Source: Firm-04 sp045591925
GTDB taxonomy: Bacteria > Bacillota > Clostridia > Oscillospirales > Ruminococcaceae
NCBI GenBank assembly: GCA_045591925.1
Contig: JAZNTW010000096.1
Span: forward strand, 89,821 to 153,820
Direction: 5' to 3'
DNA: 64,000 bases
Positions within the stretch are counted from its first letter, which is position 1. The number at the start of each line of letters is the position of its first letter. Positions 28,150-37,155 of the stretch are shown piece after piece. The position numbers and the translations under genes were made by a program. The notes below the pieces were generated by a model. That model ran no database searches. It saw only the letters and a list, made by a program, of their open reading frames with translations, and was not told the origin of the DNA.

Positions 28150-29157
28150 TCAGCAAATCCGCGGCAGCAACTCGCCTTTCGGCTGCGGCAGAATTGTCTG
28201 CGTACCGATTTCGGTTTCCATGATAACCTTGCCGGCATTTTCCGCAGTTACAGTACCGATGATCGCGGCATTTTGCGAATATTTGCCCTCTCTCAGCTTC
28301 GCGACAAGCTGTTCGGCACATTTCTGCGGCGCAACAATGACGAGTCTGCCCTCGCAGGCAAGATACAGCGGCTCTAAACCAAGCATTCCGCAAATGCCCT
28401 TGACGCGCGGATCAACCGGTACGCTTGCCGCGTTCAGCCGAATGCCAACGTTGCTCTGTCCAGCGATTTCATACATCACCGTACCGACACCGCCGCGTGT
28501 TGCATCACGAATCACATGAATCTCGTCGGTCACATCATAGAGCGAGCGTACTGTATCCCAAAGCGGCGCACAGTCGCTGTCCACATCCGATTCAATGCCG
28601 AAATCATTCCGCGCAATCAGAATCGTGCAGCCATGCCGTCCAACGTCGCCGGTCACAATGATGGCATCGCCTGGCTGTGCAAGCGTACCGGATGTCCGCG
28701 CCTCCGGCAGAATCTCTCCGATACCGGTTGTTGTGATGAAAACGCCATCACACTGTCCTTTTCCTGCAACCTTTGTATCGCCGGCGACAATGCGCACGCC
28801 GACCTCGGCAGCGGTTTTCTCCATAGCGGATGCAATTTCCTCCAATGCGTCCATCGAGAAGCCTTCCTCAATGACGAATGCACAGGTCAGATACAGCGGC
28901 TTTGCGCCCATGCAGGACAGGTCGTTGACCGTGCCGCAGATTGAGAGCTTGCCGATATTGCCGCCGTTGAATTTCCACGGCGAAACGATAAAGCCATCGG
29001 TAGAGGTTGCGATTTTTCCGCTGATTTGCGGCAAAACAGCAGCATCATCACCGGTAAACATCGGGTTTGCAAAATGCGCCTTGAACACGCTGTCAATCAG
29101 TTCATTTGTCTGTGCGCCGCCTGCACCGTGTGCAAGCGTAACGGTTCTTTCGCTCAT
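28150..29157 (-). CDS. hypE: Hydrogenase maturation protein HypE (thiocarbamate dehydratase)
   Basis: 335 residues from ATG 29157, nine bases after GGAG; a TTG at 29181 is only an upstream alternative. It begins MSERTVTLAHGAGGAQTNEL, keeps FTGDDAAVLP and DATRGGVGT, and ends LPRIC. The terminal Cys is the residue HypF carbamoylates and HypE dehydrates to thiocyanate, the cyanide source for Fe(CN)2CO. It is the last gene of the nitrogenase-like/hyp operon and is 217 bases downstream of its neighbour. Confidence 0.96.
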   Translation of the reverse strand: MSERTVTLAHGAGGAQTNELIDSVFKAHFANPMFTGDDAAVLPQISGKIATSTDGFIVSPWKFNGGNIGKLSICGTVNDLSCMGAKPLYLTCAFVIEEGFSMDALEEIASAMEKTAAEVGVRIVAGDTKVAGKGQCDGVFITTTGIGEILPEARTSGTLAQPGDAIIVTGDVGRHGCTILIARNDFGIESDVDSDCAPLWDTVRSLYDVTDEIHVIRDATRGGVGTVMYEIAGQSNVGIRLNAASVPVDPRVKGICGMLGLEPLYLACEGRLVIVAPQKCAEQLVAKLREGKYSQNAAIIGTVTAENAGKVIMETEIGTQTILPQPKGELLPRIC

Positions 29158-29374
29158 ATCAATATTCTCCTTTTTATTCAAAAATTACATTGCACACAAT
29201 GAATGCAGCAGCACCTGCTAACAAAAGTAATGTTTCGCGATTCTGTGCTTTTTGGCTTTTTCCGTCTGCTGTTCCCGATATTTTTTTGTAAAATAGCGCA
29301 GTCGAATCGCAAAAATCACTTCATAAATCACAAGCCCCAGAAAATAAAACGCGGCATATGCTCGCTCCTATCAT

Positions 29375-29548
29375 TCACTCTATGACTTCAAACATTCCCA
29401 TACATCCGCGCAGCTTGATACCAATATCGGTTTCCATCGGCAGCAGTGCAAGCGCAACCTGAAACGGCTCTGCGTTATCTGTATCAGTTTGCTGCAAAAA
29501 AGCATAATCGCCGCGAATATCCGTTACAATATAATCATGCGGTTCCAT
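29375..29548 (-). CDS. Small protein of unknown function in the hyp operon
   Basis: 57 residues from ATG 29548, preceded by GAGGTGAAAAT. It begins MEPHDYIVTDIRGDYAFLQQ and is rich in acidic residues with a single Cys near the end (GCMGMFEVIE). No family was recognised. It starts 22 bases after the VOC gene and is probably cotranscribed. The 217 bases between it and hypE contain one short membrane-like frame without an ATG (see findings). Confidence 0.6.
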   Translation of the reverse strand: MEPHDYIVTDIRGDYAFLQQTDTDNAEPFQVALALLPMETDIGIKLRGCMGMFEVIE

Positions 29549-29570
29549 ATTTTCACCTCGCTGGATCGTA

Positions 29571-29981
29571 TTATTCGGGTCTGCCTGCAAACGGTTTATT
29601 GAAGGAGCCGATCTCGATCAGATTGCCCTCGGGATCAGCGATATAACAGGTTCGCTGTCCCCACGGCTCATCCTCCGGCGGCAGCACAGACTGCGCGCCC
29701 ATTTCGATCACCCTCTGATATTCACGATCGACTTCTTCAAATGTATCGACATAGAGTGCGATCTCAAAATGCCCGTTCAGACCCTTGACATACTGATATT
29801 TCCGGCAGGTCATCTTTTCAAAATCGGTTCTGCGATAGAGCAGAAACAGCGTACCGTCCTTGATCAGATAGACATTGGTGGTATCCTCATCCTCTTTGAT
29901 CTCAAAGCCGAGGACATCCCTGTAAAAACGGACCATGGTTTCCATATCCTCAACAAACAATCCAAAACCGTCCAGCTTCAT
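29571..29981 (-). CDS. VOC-family (glyoxalase-fold) protein
   Basis: 136 residues; AAGGAG seven bases before ATG 29981. Two betaalphabetabetabeta modules are apparent: FGLFVEDMETMVRFYRDVLG, and later YIADPEGNLIEIGSF, the usual C-terminal glyoxalase/dioxygenase strand. Metal ligands expected from the fold (E/H near HFEIALYV and the final ESI-like strand) are plausible. Substrate unknown. It lies between hypD and a small gene, within the operon. Confidence 0.83.
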   Translation of the reverse strand: MKLDGFGLFVEDMETMVRFYRDVLGFEIKEDEDTTNVYLIKDGTLFLLYRRTDFEKMTCRKYQYVKGLNGHFEIALYVDTFEEVDREYQRVIEMGAQSVLPPEDEPWGQRTCYIADPEGNLIEIGSFNKPFAGRPE

Positions 29982-29996
29982 ATTTTCACTCCTTAC

Positions 29997-31040
29997 TCAC
30001 GAATACTGATAATACGCCGCACAAGCGCCTTCATCCGAAACCATGCACGCGCCGACCGGATGCTGCGGGGTACAACCTCTTCCAAATACTTTGCAATCGC
30101 AAGGGCGAATCTTGCCCTGAAGCACCTCGCCGCACCGACACGCAGGATTCGGTTTGCCAGTAATCACCGGCATATCAAATTTCATCCGCGCATCAAATTC
30201 CGCATATTCCGCACGCAGCTTCATGCCGGAGCCGGGAATCATCCCCAATCCGCGCCATTCGCTGTCACAAGGCTCCATGACCTCCTGCATCATGCGAATT
30301 GCCGCCGGATTGCCCTCGTCCTTTACAACACGCGGATAGCAGTTGCGGAAAAACGGCTTTCCGTCTTCGAGCAAACGGATCGTCACGGCAAGCGCCGTCA
30401 GCAGCTCACTCGCGGTAAATCCGGCTACAACGCCCGATACGCCCTGCTCCTCGCACAGCTTCATGCAGGTCGCATTGCCAGTGATCGCATTCACATGACC
30501 CGGATAAAGAAACGCATCCGCAGAGCCAACCAGCGATTGATACGCATTCGGCATTGTTTTATTCGCCGTCAGCAGCGAGAAATTCTGCAAGCCGGCTTCC
30601 TTTGCCTGCTTTGCGGCAAGACAAGCGGAGGGCGTTGTTGTCTCAAAGCCGACCGCAAGAAATACAACCTGTTTCTCCGGATTTTCCTTTGCCAGTGCCA
30701 CAGCGTCAAGCGGTGAATACACCGGCCGAATCTCCGCACCCTTTGCACGCGCATCGGCTAGGCTCATCGTTGTACCCGGAACGCGAATCAAATCACCGAA
30801 CGTGCAAATCAAACAGTCTTTTTCAATCGCAAGCCAGCACGCCTCGTCAATGAAGCCAACCGCGGTCACGCAAACCGGACATCCCGGACCCGAAATCAGG
30901 TCAATCTGCGGCGGCAGCAGCTTACGCAGACCAAGCCGGAAAATTTCATGCGTATGCGTACCGCAGACCTCCATAATCCGAAGCGGTCTGCCGCTGTAGC
31001 CTGTGATGATATCTCTTGCGCGCTTTGCACTCTCGTTCAC
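29997..31040 (-). CDS. hypD: Hydrogenase maturation protein HypD
   Basis: 347 residues. The start is GTG 31040, overlapping the hypC stop as GTGA and preceded by GGGGGA, so translation is coupled to hypC. EVCGTHTHEI, GPGCPVCVT and VGFETTTPS motifs are intact, as are the C-terminal cysteines that hold the [4Fe-4S] cluster (ACRCGEVLQG, PCDCKVFGRGC). With HypC it carries iron while CN and CO ligands are attached. Its neighbours are nitrogenase-like genes rather than hydrogenase genes. Confidence 0.97.
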   Translation of the reverse strand: MNESAKRARDIITGYSGRPLRIMEVCGTHTHEIFRLGLRKLLPPQIDLISGPGCPVCVTAVGFIDEACWLAIEKDCLICTFGDLIRVPGTTMSLADARAKGAEIRPVYSPLDAVALAKENPEKQVVFLAVGFETTTPSACLAAKQAKEAGLQNFSLLTANKTMPNAYQSLVGSADAFLYPGHVNAITGNATCMKLCEEQGVSGVVAGFTASELLTALAVTIRLLEDGKPFFRNCYPRVVKDEGNPAAIRMMQEVMEPCDSEWRGLGMIPGSGMKLRAEYAEFDARMKFDMPVITGKPNPACRCGEVLQGKIRPCDCKVFGRGCTPQHPVGACMVSDEGACAAYYQYS

Positions 31041-31246
31041 AGCAAATCCCCCATGACTTCATCGGCTTCTGCGCCATCGTCCTCAGTAATCTTTGCAATC
31101 GCAACCCCTGCGTGAACCATGACAAAATCGCCCGGCTCCAGATCATCCAGCACGCCGGCGCTGACCTCTCTCTGCGCACCGCTTGCGTCAATCAGTGCCG
31201 TGCCTTCCTCGACTCTCACAACTCTTGCAGATAATCCCACACACAT
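31037..31246 (-). CDS. hypC: Hydrogenase maturation chaperone HypC
   Basis: 69 residues from ATG 31246, eight bases after GGAGG. It opens MCVGLSARVV, keeping the essential Cys2 that binds iron in the HypC-HypD complex. The OB-like strands (DFVMVHAGVAIAKI) match HypC. The stop overlaps the hypD GTG. In [NiFe] systems HypC also delivers the iron group to the large subunit; no such subunit is encoded here, so its partner may be different. Confidence 0.95.
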   Translation of the reverse strand: MCVGLSARVVRVEEGTALIDASGAQREVSAGVLDDLEPGDFVMVHAGVAIAKITEDDGAEADEVMGDLL

Positions 31247-31357
31247 CGTTGATACCTCCATGATAATTTCTGATTAAAATATTGTTCCTGAAAGCGGAGC
31301 AATTCCGCAATTTCCTGTTTCGTATCGGTCTGTTTTTCAGGACAGACCACCCATTTC

Positions 31358-33682
31358 TCATTGATTGTCCGCGCCCTCATAATATACACCGTACATCGCC
31401 TGTCCGATACAGATACCGCCGTCATTCGGGGGAATCAGGCTGTGCAGCAGAACGGTGAAGCCCGCAGCAGAGAGCCTGTCACGGCACAGGCGCGTTAGCA
31501 GACGATTCTGGAACACGCCGCCGCTGAGTGCGCAGATGGATATTTTCGTATCTTCGCGCATTGCAATACATGAGCGCACCAGCATTTCTGCCAATGCAGC
31601 ATGAAATTGATATGCAAGATACTGTCGGTTTTCCGGCGTTTGATTATTACAATATTGCTTTGCGATTTCCATGATGAGCGCCGTGGTCTGCATCGTCAGA
31701 TATCCATTTTCAAATGCAATTTCCGCAGGCAGCGTGTTTGCAATATCGTCATAATTTTTCACATACTGCTCTGCCTCATACATCAGCGCAGTAGAAGCCT
31801 CGCCCTCAAATGTCACGGCGCGCCGAATCCCCAAAATTGCGGAAACAGCGTCGAAAATCCGGCCACAGCTTGTCGATTTCACGCTATTGACGCTCATGCG
31901 CGCCATATTGCCAAGCACCGTATATTCCTGCGCATTGCAGATGCCGAGCCGCATACAGATTTCCTGTGCCGTATCCGAATCCGCGTCACGCAGCAGTGCC
32001 GCCGCAATCCGCCAGCCCTCCTTTGCAGAAAGGTCACCGCCCGTCTGCACAAACGGCTGTACAGAGCCATACCGCCGATATCCGGTTTCATCACAAATCA
32101 GCAGTTCGCCGCCCCAAATCGTACCGTCTGCACCATAGCCTGTGCCGTCCAGACTCAAGCCGATGACGCTTCCGGTCACGCCATTTTCTGCCATACACGA
32201 AAGAATATGCGCATAATGATGCTGAATCGCAACAAGCGGAATGCCGTATTCCTGCGCAATTTCACTTGCAGCCGCAGCCGTGTTATACAGCGGATGCGTG
32301 TCGCAAACAACCAGCTCCGGCTTGACTTCAAGCAGTCCACACATCCGTTCAACGGATTCACGGAGCGCCTGAACCGTTCGAATATCCGCCATATCCCCGA
32401 CAAACGGCGACGCATACAGCAGACCGCCCTTAGCAAGGCAGAATGTATTTTTCAGTTCACCGCCGATTGCAAGCACCTGCTTGTGCATTTTTTTCGGGAG
32501 CATCACCGGCAGCGGCGCAAAACCGCGTGAACGCCGAATCATATATGGCTTTCCGTCAAGCCAGTCGCAGACCGAATCATCCGCGCGCAGACGAATTTTT
32601 CGATCATGCGAAAGAATCAGGTCGCAAAAATCTCCGATTTCCCGAACCGCATCCGCGTCATTCCGACAAATCGGCGCACCGCGTGCGTTTCCACTCGTCA
32701 TCACTAGGCAATCCGTCATCGCAATTTCGTCCAAATAGTCAAACAGCAGCATTTGCACCGGCGCATAGGGCAGCATGACACCGACCGTGCGGTTATCGGG
32801 TGCAATATCGTCGCAAATTGACATCTGCGGCCGCTTTTCCAGCAGCAAAATCGGCTTCTGCCAGCCCGTCAGCATTTCGCGCTGACCGTCTTGCAGGAGA
32901 CATTCGCACTCCGCTGTTTCGATGTCCTTCATCATGACCGCAAACGGCTTCATTGGTCTGTGCTTCCGGTCTCGCAGCAGCCGAACCGCCTCCGGATTTT
33001 TTGCGTCACAGCAAAGGTGAAAACCGCCGATGCCCTTGATGGCAACAATTTTCCCATCCATAATTGCCTGCCGCACTGCCGTAATGGCAGCCGCGCCGCG
33101 CAATTTCGTCCCAATAATATACACATCCGGTCCACAGCTTTTACAGCAATTCGGTTGTGCATCATAGCGGCGCGTTCGGGCATCGTAATACTCCGCGCTG
33201 CATTCCGGACACATCGGAAATTCGCGCATACTGGTGCGTTCGCGGTCATAAGGCATCGCGTCAAGGATGGTCAGCCGCGGGCCGCACTGCGTGCAGTTGA
33301 TGAACGGGTGCAGATACCGGCGGTTTTTCGAATCAAACAGCTCCACACGACAATGATCGCAGGTCGAAATGTCGGGCGATACAAAAATATCACCCTGCTC
33401 CTTTTCACTTTCTATGATAGAAAAATCACGATATTGCGTGATTTCGGAATCATCTAGTATTTCTCTGTCGATCGCAAGAATCATCGCACGCTCCGGTGGA
33501 TTCTGTTGAAGCTCGGCGGCAAAGGCCTCGAGCATATTCGCTTCGCCCTGCGCAATAATCTCCACATATGAGCCCTTGTTCGCAACCGTTCCGCGAATGC
33601 CGAAACGCGCCGCCGTCACAGCAGTAAACGGGCGAAATCCGACCCCCTGCACAATGCCGTAAATATGAAATTGTGTGGTCAT
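31358..33682 (-). CDS. hypF: Carbamoyltransferase HypF
   Basis: 774 residues with all four domains: acylphosphatase (IYGIVQGVGFRPF, ~1-90), a zinc-finger region with paired CxxC motifs (CDHC, CTQCGPR, CPEC, CKSCGP), a YrdC domain (AIKGIGGFHLCCDA) and a Kae1-like carbamoyltransferase domain (GLSLDGTGYGADGTIWGGE and ALSGGVFQN). It makes carbamoyl-AMP from carbamoyl phosphate and transfers it to the C-terminal Cys of HypE. 111 bases separate it from hypC, and no convincing gene fills that gap. Confidence 0.97.
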   Translation of the reverse strand: MTTQFHIYGIVQGVGFRPFTAVTAARFGIRGTVANKGSYVEIIAQGEANMLEAFAAELQQNPPERAMILAIDREILDDSEITQYRDFSIIESEKEQGDIFVSPDISTCDHCRVELFDSKNRRYLHPFINCTQCGPRLTILDAMPYDRERTSMREFPMCPECSAEYYDARTRRYDAQPNCCKSCGPDVYIIGTKLRGAAAITAVRQAIMDGKIVAIKGIGGFHLCCDAKNPEAVRLLRDRKHRPMKPFAVMMKDIETAECECLLQDGQREMLTGWQKPILLLEKRPQMSICDDIAPDNRTVGVMLPYAPVQMLLFDYLDEIAMTDCLVMTSGNARGAPICRNDADAVREIGDFCDLILSHDRKIRLRADDSVCDWLDGKPYMIRRSRGFAPLPVMLPKKMHKQVLAIGGELKNTFCLAKGGLLYASPFVGDMADIRTVQALRESVERMCGLLEVKPELVVCDTHPLYNTAAAASEIAQEYGIPLVAIQHHYAHILSCMAENGVTGSVIGLSLDGTGYGADGTIWGGELLICDETGYRRYGSVQPFVQTGGDLSAKEGWRIAAALLRDADSDTAQEICMRLGICNAQEYTVLGNMARMSVNSVKSTSCGRIFDAVSAILGIRRAVTFEGEASTALMYEAEQYVKNYDDIANTLPAEIAFENGYLTMQTTALIMEIAKQYCNNQTPENRQYLAYQFHAALAEMLVRSCIAMREDTKISICALSGGVFQNRLLTRLCRDRLSAAGFTVLLHSLIPPNDGGICIGQAMYGVYYEGADNQ

Positions 33683-33730
33683 ACAGCCGGTTCACCTCCG
33701 CATCTGATTTGTATAATCTTGCGCATCCAT

Positions 33731-34210
33731 TCAAAGCCATTGGATAAACGCAGTTTTGTCCGTACGGTTATAGCCTGCCCGTTCATAAAAATGCAGTGTC
33801 TGCGCGTCTTTCGCACCGGTCATCAGCATCATTTTATAACAGTTTTCACACAAAGCGAGTTCCTTCGCATAATCCAGACAGGCACTTGCAAGACCGCGCT
33901 TTCGATACGCTGCATCCGTCACAACATTCTCAATCAGCGCATAGGGACGCTGCTCATGCGTCAAATTCGGAACAATCACACAAACGCACGAGGATACGAG
34001 CGTTCCGTCCATCTCAGCAACAACAATATGATGCGCAGCATCTTGGAGAATCGCCGCCCACACCGCCGCAACTTTGTCGCATTTCTCAGGAATCGGATTA
34101 TCATGCAGATGCGTATAGAGCCGCATCATCGCATCAAAATCATCCGCTGCCGCCTCACGAATCAACAGCTTAGCCTGTTCCATATTCTCCCACATTACAT
34201 GATCGTCCAT
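33731..34210 (-). CDS. GNAT-family N-acetyltransferase
   Basis: 159 residues from ATG 34210, seven bases after GAGG; the start overlaps the end of the broken gene upstream by 16 bases. ENVVTDAAYRKRGLASACLD is the acetyl-CoA-binding motif A region (R-x-x-G-x-A), followed by HFYERAGY near the C-terminus. Acceptor unknown. It lies between the nitrogenase-like genes and hypF, and it could acetylate an operon protein or a small metabolite; nothing decides between these. Confidence 0.88.
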   Translation of the reverse strand: MDDHVMWENMEQAKLLIREAAADDFDAMMRLYTHLHDNPIPEKCDKVAAVWAAILQDAAHHIVVAEMDGTLVSSCVCVIVPNLTHEQRPYALIENVVTDAAYRKRGLASACLDYAKELALCENCYKMMLMTGAKDAQTLHFYERAGYNRTDKTAFIQWL

Positions 34211-34812
34211 CTCGTCACCTCTGCATAGTCTGCCGGCTCCGCATACTCCAGTGCATGGTACGCCCACACAATCCGGAAGCGAATCTCCGACACCGTTTCA
34301 TCGAGCAGCCGGAAGCGATAGCCCGACCAATCCGGCAGCGCGGAAACCAAGTATCCACGCATTTTTGATATATCATATTGCACCGGCATCTGCCGACCGA
34401 TATCGCTGCCATCCGCAATGGCAGGGACAGCCTGATTCAGCTTTTCATCTTCATTGAGGTACTGTGCGCCGATGCTGAACGTCACATTTTCAGCCGTTAC
34501 AAGGCTTGCAATGGCGCGTTCATCGCTGTCGCCGTACCGGCAATGCGCATCGCCGTGCAGTCGAATTGTGTATTCCCTGTCGGCTGTCAGACCACCCACC
34601 GGAATCGTAATCGTATACTGATTCTGTCAATCAAGCGGCACAGACTCATCCGCAATTATGTCATATACAGCCGTCTGTTCCTCCCATATCTCTTTTTCGA
34701 GCTAAAACGGGAGAATATTGCCCAAATCGTCGGTCAGCCGCAAAACACCGCACGGTGTCTCAAATTCCGTGACACGCAGCATCTCATGCAGTGATTTTTC
34801 ATGTGTTTCCAT
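34195..34812 (-). pseudogene. Stop-interrupted 205-codon reading frame between the nitrogenase-like and hyp genes
   Basis: From ATG 34812 (four bases after the previous stop, weak GGTGA site) a single frame runs 205 codons to TAA at 34195 but is broken by TAG at 34702-34704 and TGA at 34627-34629. The segments before, between and after the stops (METHEKSLHEMLRVTEFETP..., LEKEIWEEQTAVYDIIADES..., QNQYTITIPVGGLTADREYT...) look like one protein, with no frameshift. The C-terminal 134 codons could be read from GTG 34599, but no ribosome site supports this. Either the gene is newly dead or the stops are recoded. No family was recognised. Confidence 0.6.
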
Positions 34813-34816
34813 GTTT

Positions 34817-35845
34817 TCACCATTTCGCAGAGCCACTGACGGCATAATGCGGAAAATCAATCCATTCACAGCAATTCTTCGGCACAATACGCCGCAGCAT
34901 CGGGTCTGCAATGACAACATCCGCAGCCATCGCCGCTTCACGGAAATCTGCTTCACTGCGGAATTTCAAGTCATGTCCTGTCTCATATCGGGCATCGTGC
35001 ATGAACCATGTGCCGCAGCTCACTTCGCAATTTGTAATCATATTGCGCAGCGCATACGCAGCAAACTGCTGGTGTACGATCAACACACGTTTTCCCGAAA
35101 GCGCCTTTGCCTGCGCGGTCACAGACTCCGGCAAAATCGGATAACCGACCGAATACGGAGTCCCGAATTTCTCATGCAGATACTCCGCAGCTTTCAGTCC
35201 GGATGGAGAAATCACAAGCAGATGCGCACATTCCGATGCGTTCCGAATTTCATCCAAGCCGCTGTCCAAGCCAAAGCATACCACTTCCTGCCAGCCCTGT
35301 GCCTGAACCGCCCGAATGATACTGTCCGCGCGCGTCAGACCGGTATTCAGCGGTGTTGCGCCGATTACGCCGCATTTTCCTGCTTTGACCGGAAGTTTTT
35401 CCATAGCAAATGTCCGGAACAGCCGCGAATATGCAAGCATCTCTCCGAAATCATAGCCGCGTGTGCCATCCGTTTCCACGGTGATGCAGGGCAGACCGGT
35501 TTTCTTTTCCGCCATGCGCTTCAGCGATTGATAATCGGTCGCAATGACCGCCGGAACGGGCGTGCCGATAATTGCAGTAAATGCTGCCGGAATCTGCTCC
35601 GTGATTTTTGCGAGTTTCCGAATGAGCAGCTCATCTCTGCCCAAAATTGCATCCATATCGCGCAGACCGGCACTGAACAATGCCGAGGATTTTTCGTGCC
35701 AGCGCGGTTCATCGAATCCGCAGACATTTCCGGCACAGCCGCCGGCGTCACAGATCACGGTAACACCGCCCAGCTCATAGAACACGCCGCACGCGCCGGA
35801 ATCATCGGGCGCAAGAGGCGAAATATGTGTCAGCAGCTTGCTCAT
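34817..35845 (-). CDS. Nitrogenase-like component 1, K-type subunit, set 2
   Basis: 342 residues; the ATG overlaps the D-type gene's stop as ATGA. The N-terminus PDDSGACGVFYELGGVTVIC parallels the paralogue at 37958 (residues 14-30 there), which corresponds to the Cys-containing loop of NifK-like proteins. Cysteines 19, 32, 37 and 42 are clustered here. The third ligand position of the paralogue (Cys 93 in AVCGSPMP) is Ile in this protein (AIIGTPVP). DEPRWHEK, MDAILGRDE and GVIGATPLNTG are shared. It would pair with the D-type subunit to receive electrons from the H-type reductase. The substrate is unknown. Confidence 0.8.
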   Translation of the reverse strand: MSKLLTHISPLAPDDSGACGVFYELGGVTVICDAGGCAGNVCGFDEPRWHEKSSALFSAGLRDMDAILGRDELLIRKLAKITEQIPAAFTAIIGTPVPAVIATDYQSLKRMAEKKTGLPCITVETDGTRGYDFGEMLAYSRLFRTFAMEKLPVKAGKCGVIGATPLNTGLTRADSIIRAVQAQGWQEVVCFGLDSGLDEIRNASECAHLLVISPSGLKAAEYLHEKFGTPYSVGYPILPESVTAQAKALSGKRVLIVHQQFAAYALRNMITNCEVSCGTWFMHDARYETGHDLKFRSEADFREAAMAADVVIADPMLRRIVPKNCCEWIDFPHYAVSGSAKW

Positions 35846-37146
35846 ACGCGCCCTCCTGTTTGCTTGGTATGCTCCATTGCCGCCGTGAGTTTCTCAAACA
35901 GCAGCATCACACCGCGGTAGCCAAACGGCTGCTCCTCTTCCTGAAATCCGATTCCGGCTAAATCCCTGTGATAATACATTGCGTCATTGCCGATGACGGC
36001 GTCAATTTCGGTTTCTCTCCGATAGTTGAGCATGGTCGGAGACAAATTCGAGTAAATACGTGTTTCCGGCGATACCTCTGCAAGTTTTTTGATAAATACA
36101 AAATTACGCTCGCCAACGGTTCCATAGATTTCCGGAACCGTAAAACCATATTCCGTCAACGCAAGCGCAAGTTCAAAGCTATCGGCGTTCAGACATTCTC
36201 CGACAGCAATCCGCGGTGCACCGTATTTTTCACGAAATTGCGTGATTTTCTCCTGTGCCGCATCATAATATGCAGTATCATCGAGATTCGCGCCGATTGC
36301 CTGTCCGAGCAGACGATACTGATTGCGGATCTTATCGAGCCGATAGAGCCGCGTCAATTCAATAAACGGAATGCCAAGCCGTTCCTGCATATCCTGTGCA
36401 GCATAGCGCGTTTCCGCATTCAGCACAAGATTGAAATTCGCCTTTGACAACGCAAGATAGTCCTCAAATGTCTGACACCGCCCAATCTCCCCGATTGTCT
36501 TGATGCCGGCAGACCGAAGCAGTGCGTACAGCTCGCAATGATCCTCCAATGCGGAGAAAAATCCGAGCAGATTGCAGGCTGTCGAAACGCGCTTCTGCGG
36601 CTTGAGCAGCGAATAGACCGATTTGCGGACAAGTGCCATCGGAGGCAGCCGCTTTTCACGCGTCAGCGCATACATATATGCCGGAATCGATGCAACACCT
36701 GTCAATTCCTCACAGCTTCGGCAGACGCGCTCCATATCCGTACCAAGCAGCGCGTCCACGCAGGTAATGCAAATGACGATCGCGGAGGGCGTTGTTTCGC
36801 ATTCCGTCAGCAACTCTGCGCAAGCCTGCGGAATTTTTTTGAGATATCGTCCTGTGACAATATCCGTATCATCGAGCAGCAGATAGAAAAAGCGTTCGCT
36901 GTAGCCGAGTTCGTTGAGCAGTGAAGTATTTCTGCCGCAGCAGCCCGGCGCAACCAGCAGCATCACAGAACCGGGAATCGCAAGTCCGGCACGTTTCACG
37001 CCAAAACCCTTTGCACCCGGCGAATTGTAATCGAGCGTTGCCGGCGAGCTGTAGATCATATGCTTTGCCGAATTCAGCTCCTCCGGCAGCGCAGAAAAGC
37101 CCTGTGCCGCAAGCGCTGCCGCAGTAATAAAATATGCTTGATTCAT
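35842..37146 (-). CDS. Nitrogenase-like component 1, D-type subunit, set 2
   Basis: 434 residues. VMLLVAPGCCGRNTSLLNEL (Cys 69-70) and IVICITCVDALLGTDMERVC (Cys 126, 129) match the cluster-binding loops of NifD-like proteins; ELALALTEYGFTVPEIYG lies in the third Rossmann-like domain. The start ATG 37146 is 14 bases from AGAGG, a long spacing. The motifs for building or binding FeMo-cofactor are not apparent. It is 9 bases behind the H-type gene and overlaps the K-type gene, so the three form a unit. Confidence 0.85.
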   Translation of the reverse strand: MNQAYFITAAALAAQGFSALPEELNSAKHMIYSSPATLDYNSPGAKGFGVKRAGLAIPGSVMLLVAPGCCGRNTSLLNELGYSERFFYLLLDDTDIVTGRYLKKIPQACAELLTECETTPSAIVICITCVDALLGTDMERVCRSCEELTGVASIPAYMYALTREKRLPPMALVRKSVYSLLKPQKRVSTACNLLGFFSALEDHCELYALLRSAGIKTIGEIGRCQTFEDYLALSKANFNLVLNAETRYAAQDMQERLGIPFIELTRLYRLDKIRNQYRLLGQAIGANLDDTAYYDAAQEKITQFREKYGAPRIAVGECLNADSFELALALTEYGFTVPEIYGTVGERNFVFIKKLAEVSPETRIYSNLSPTMLNYRRETEIDAVIGNDAMYYHRDLAGIGFQEEEQPFGYRGVMLLFEKLTAAMEHTKQTGGRV

Positions 37147-37155
37147 ATATGATGT

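Noticed and set aside
31216..31380. Short minus-strand frame (54 codons from ATG 31380) between hypF and hypC
   Set aside because: It overlaps the end of hypF and the start of hypC, has no ribosome binding site and resembles no protein.
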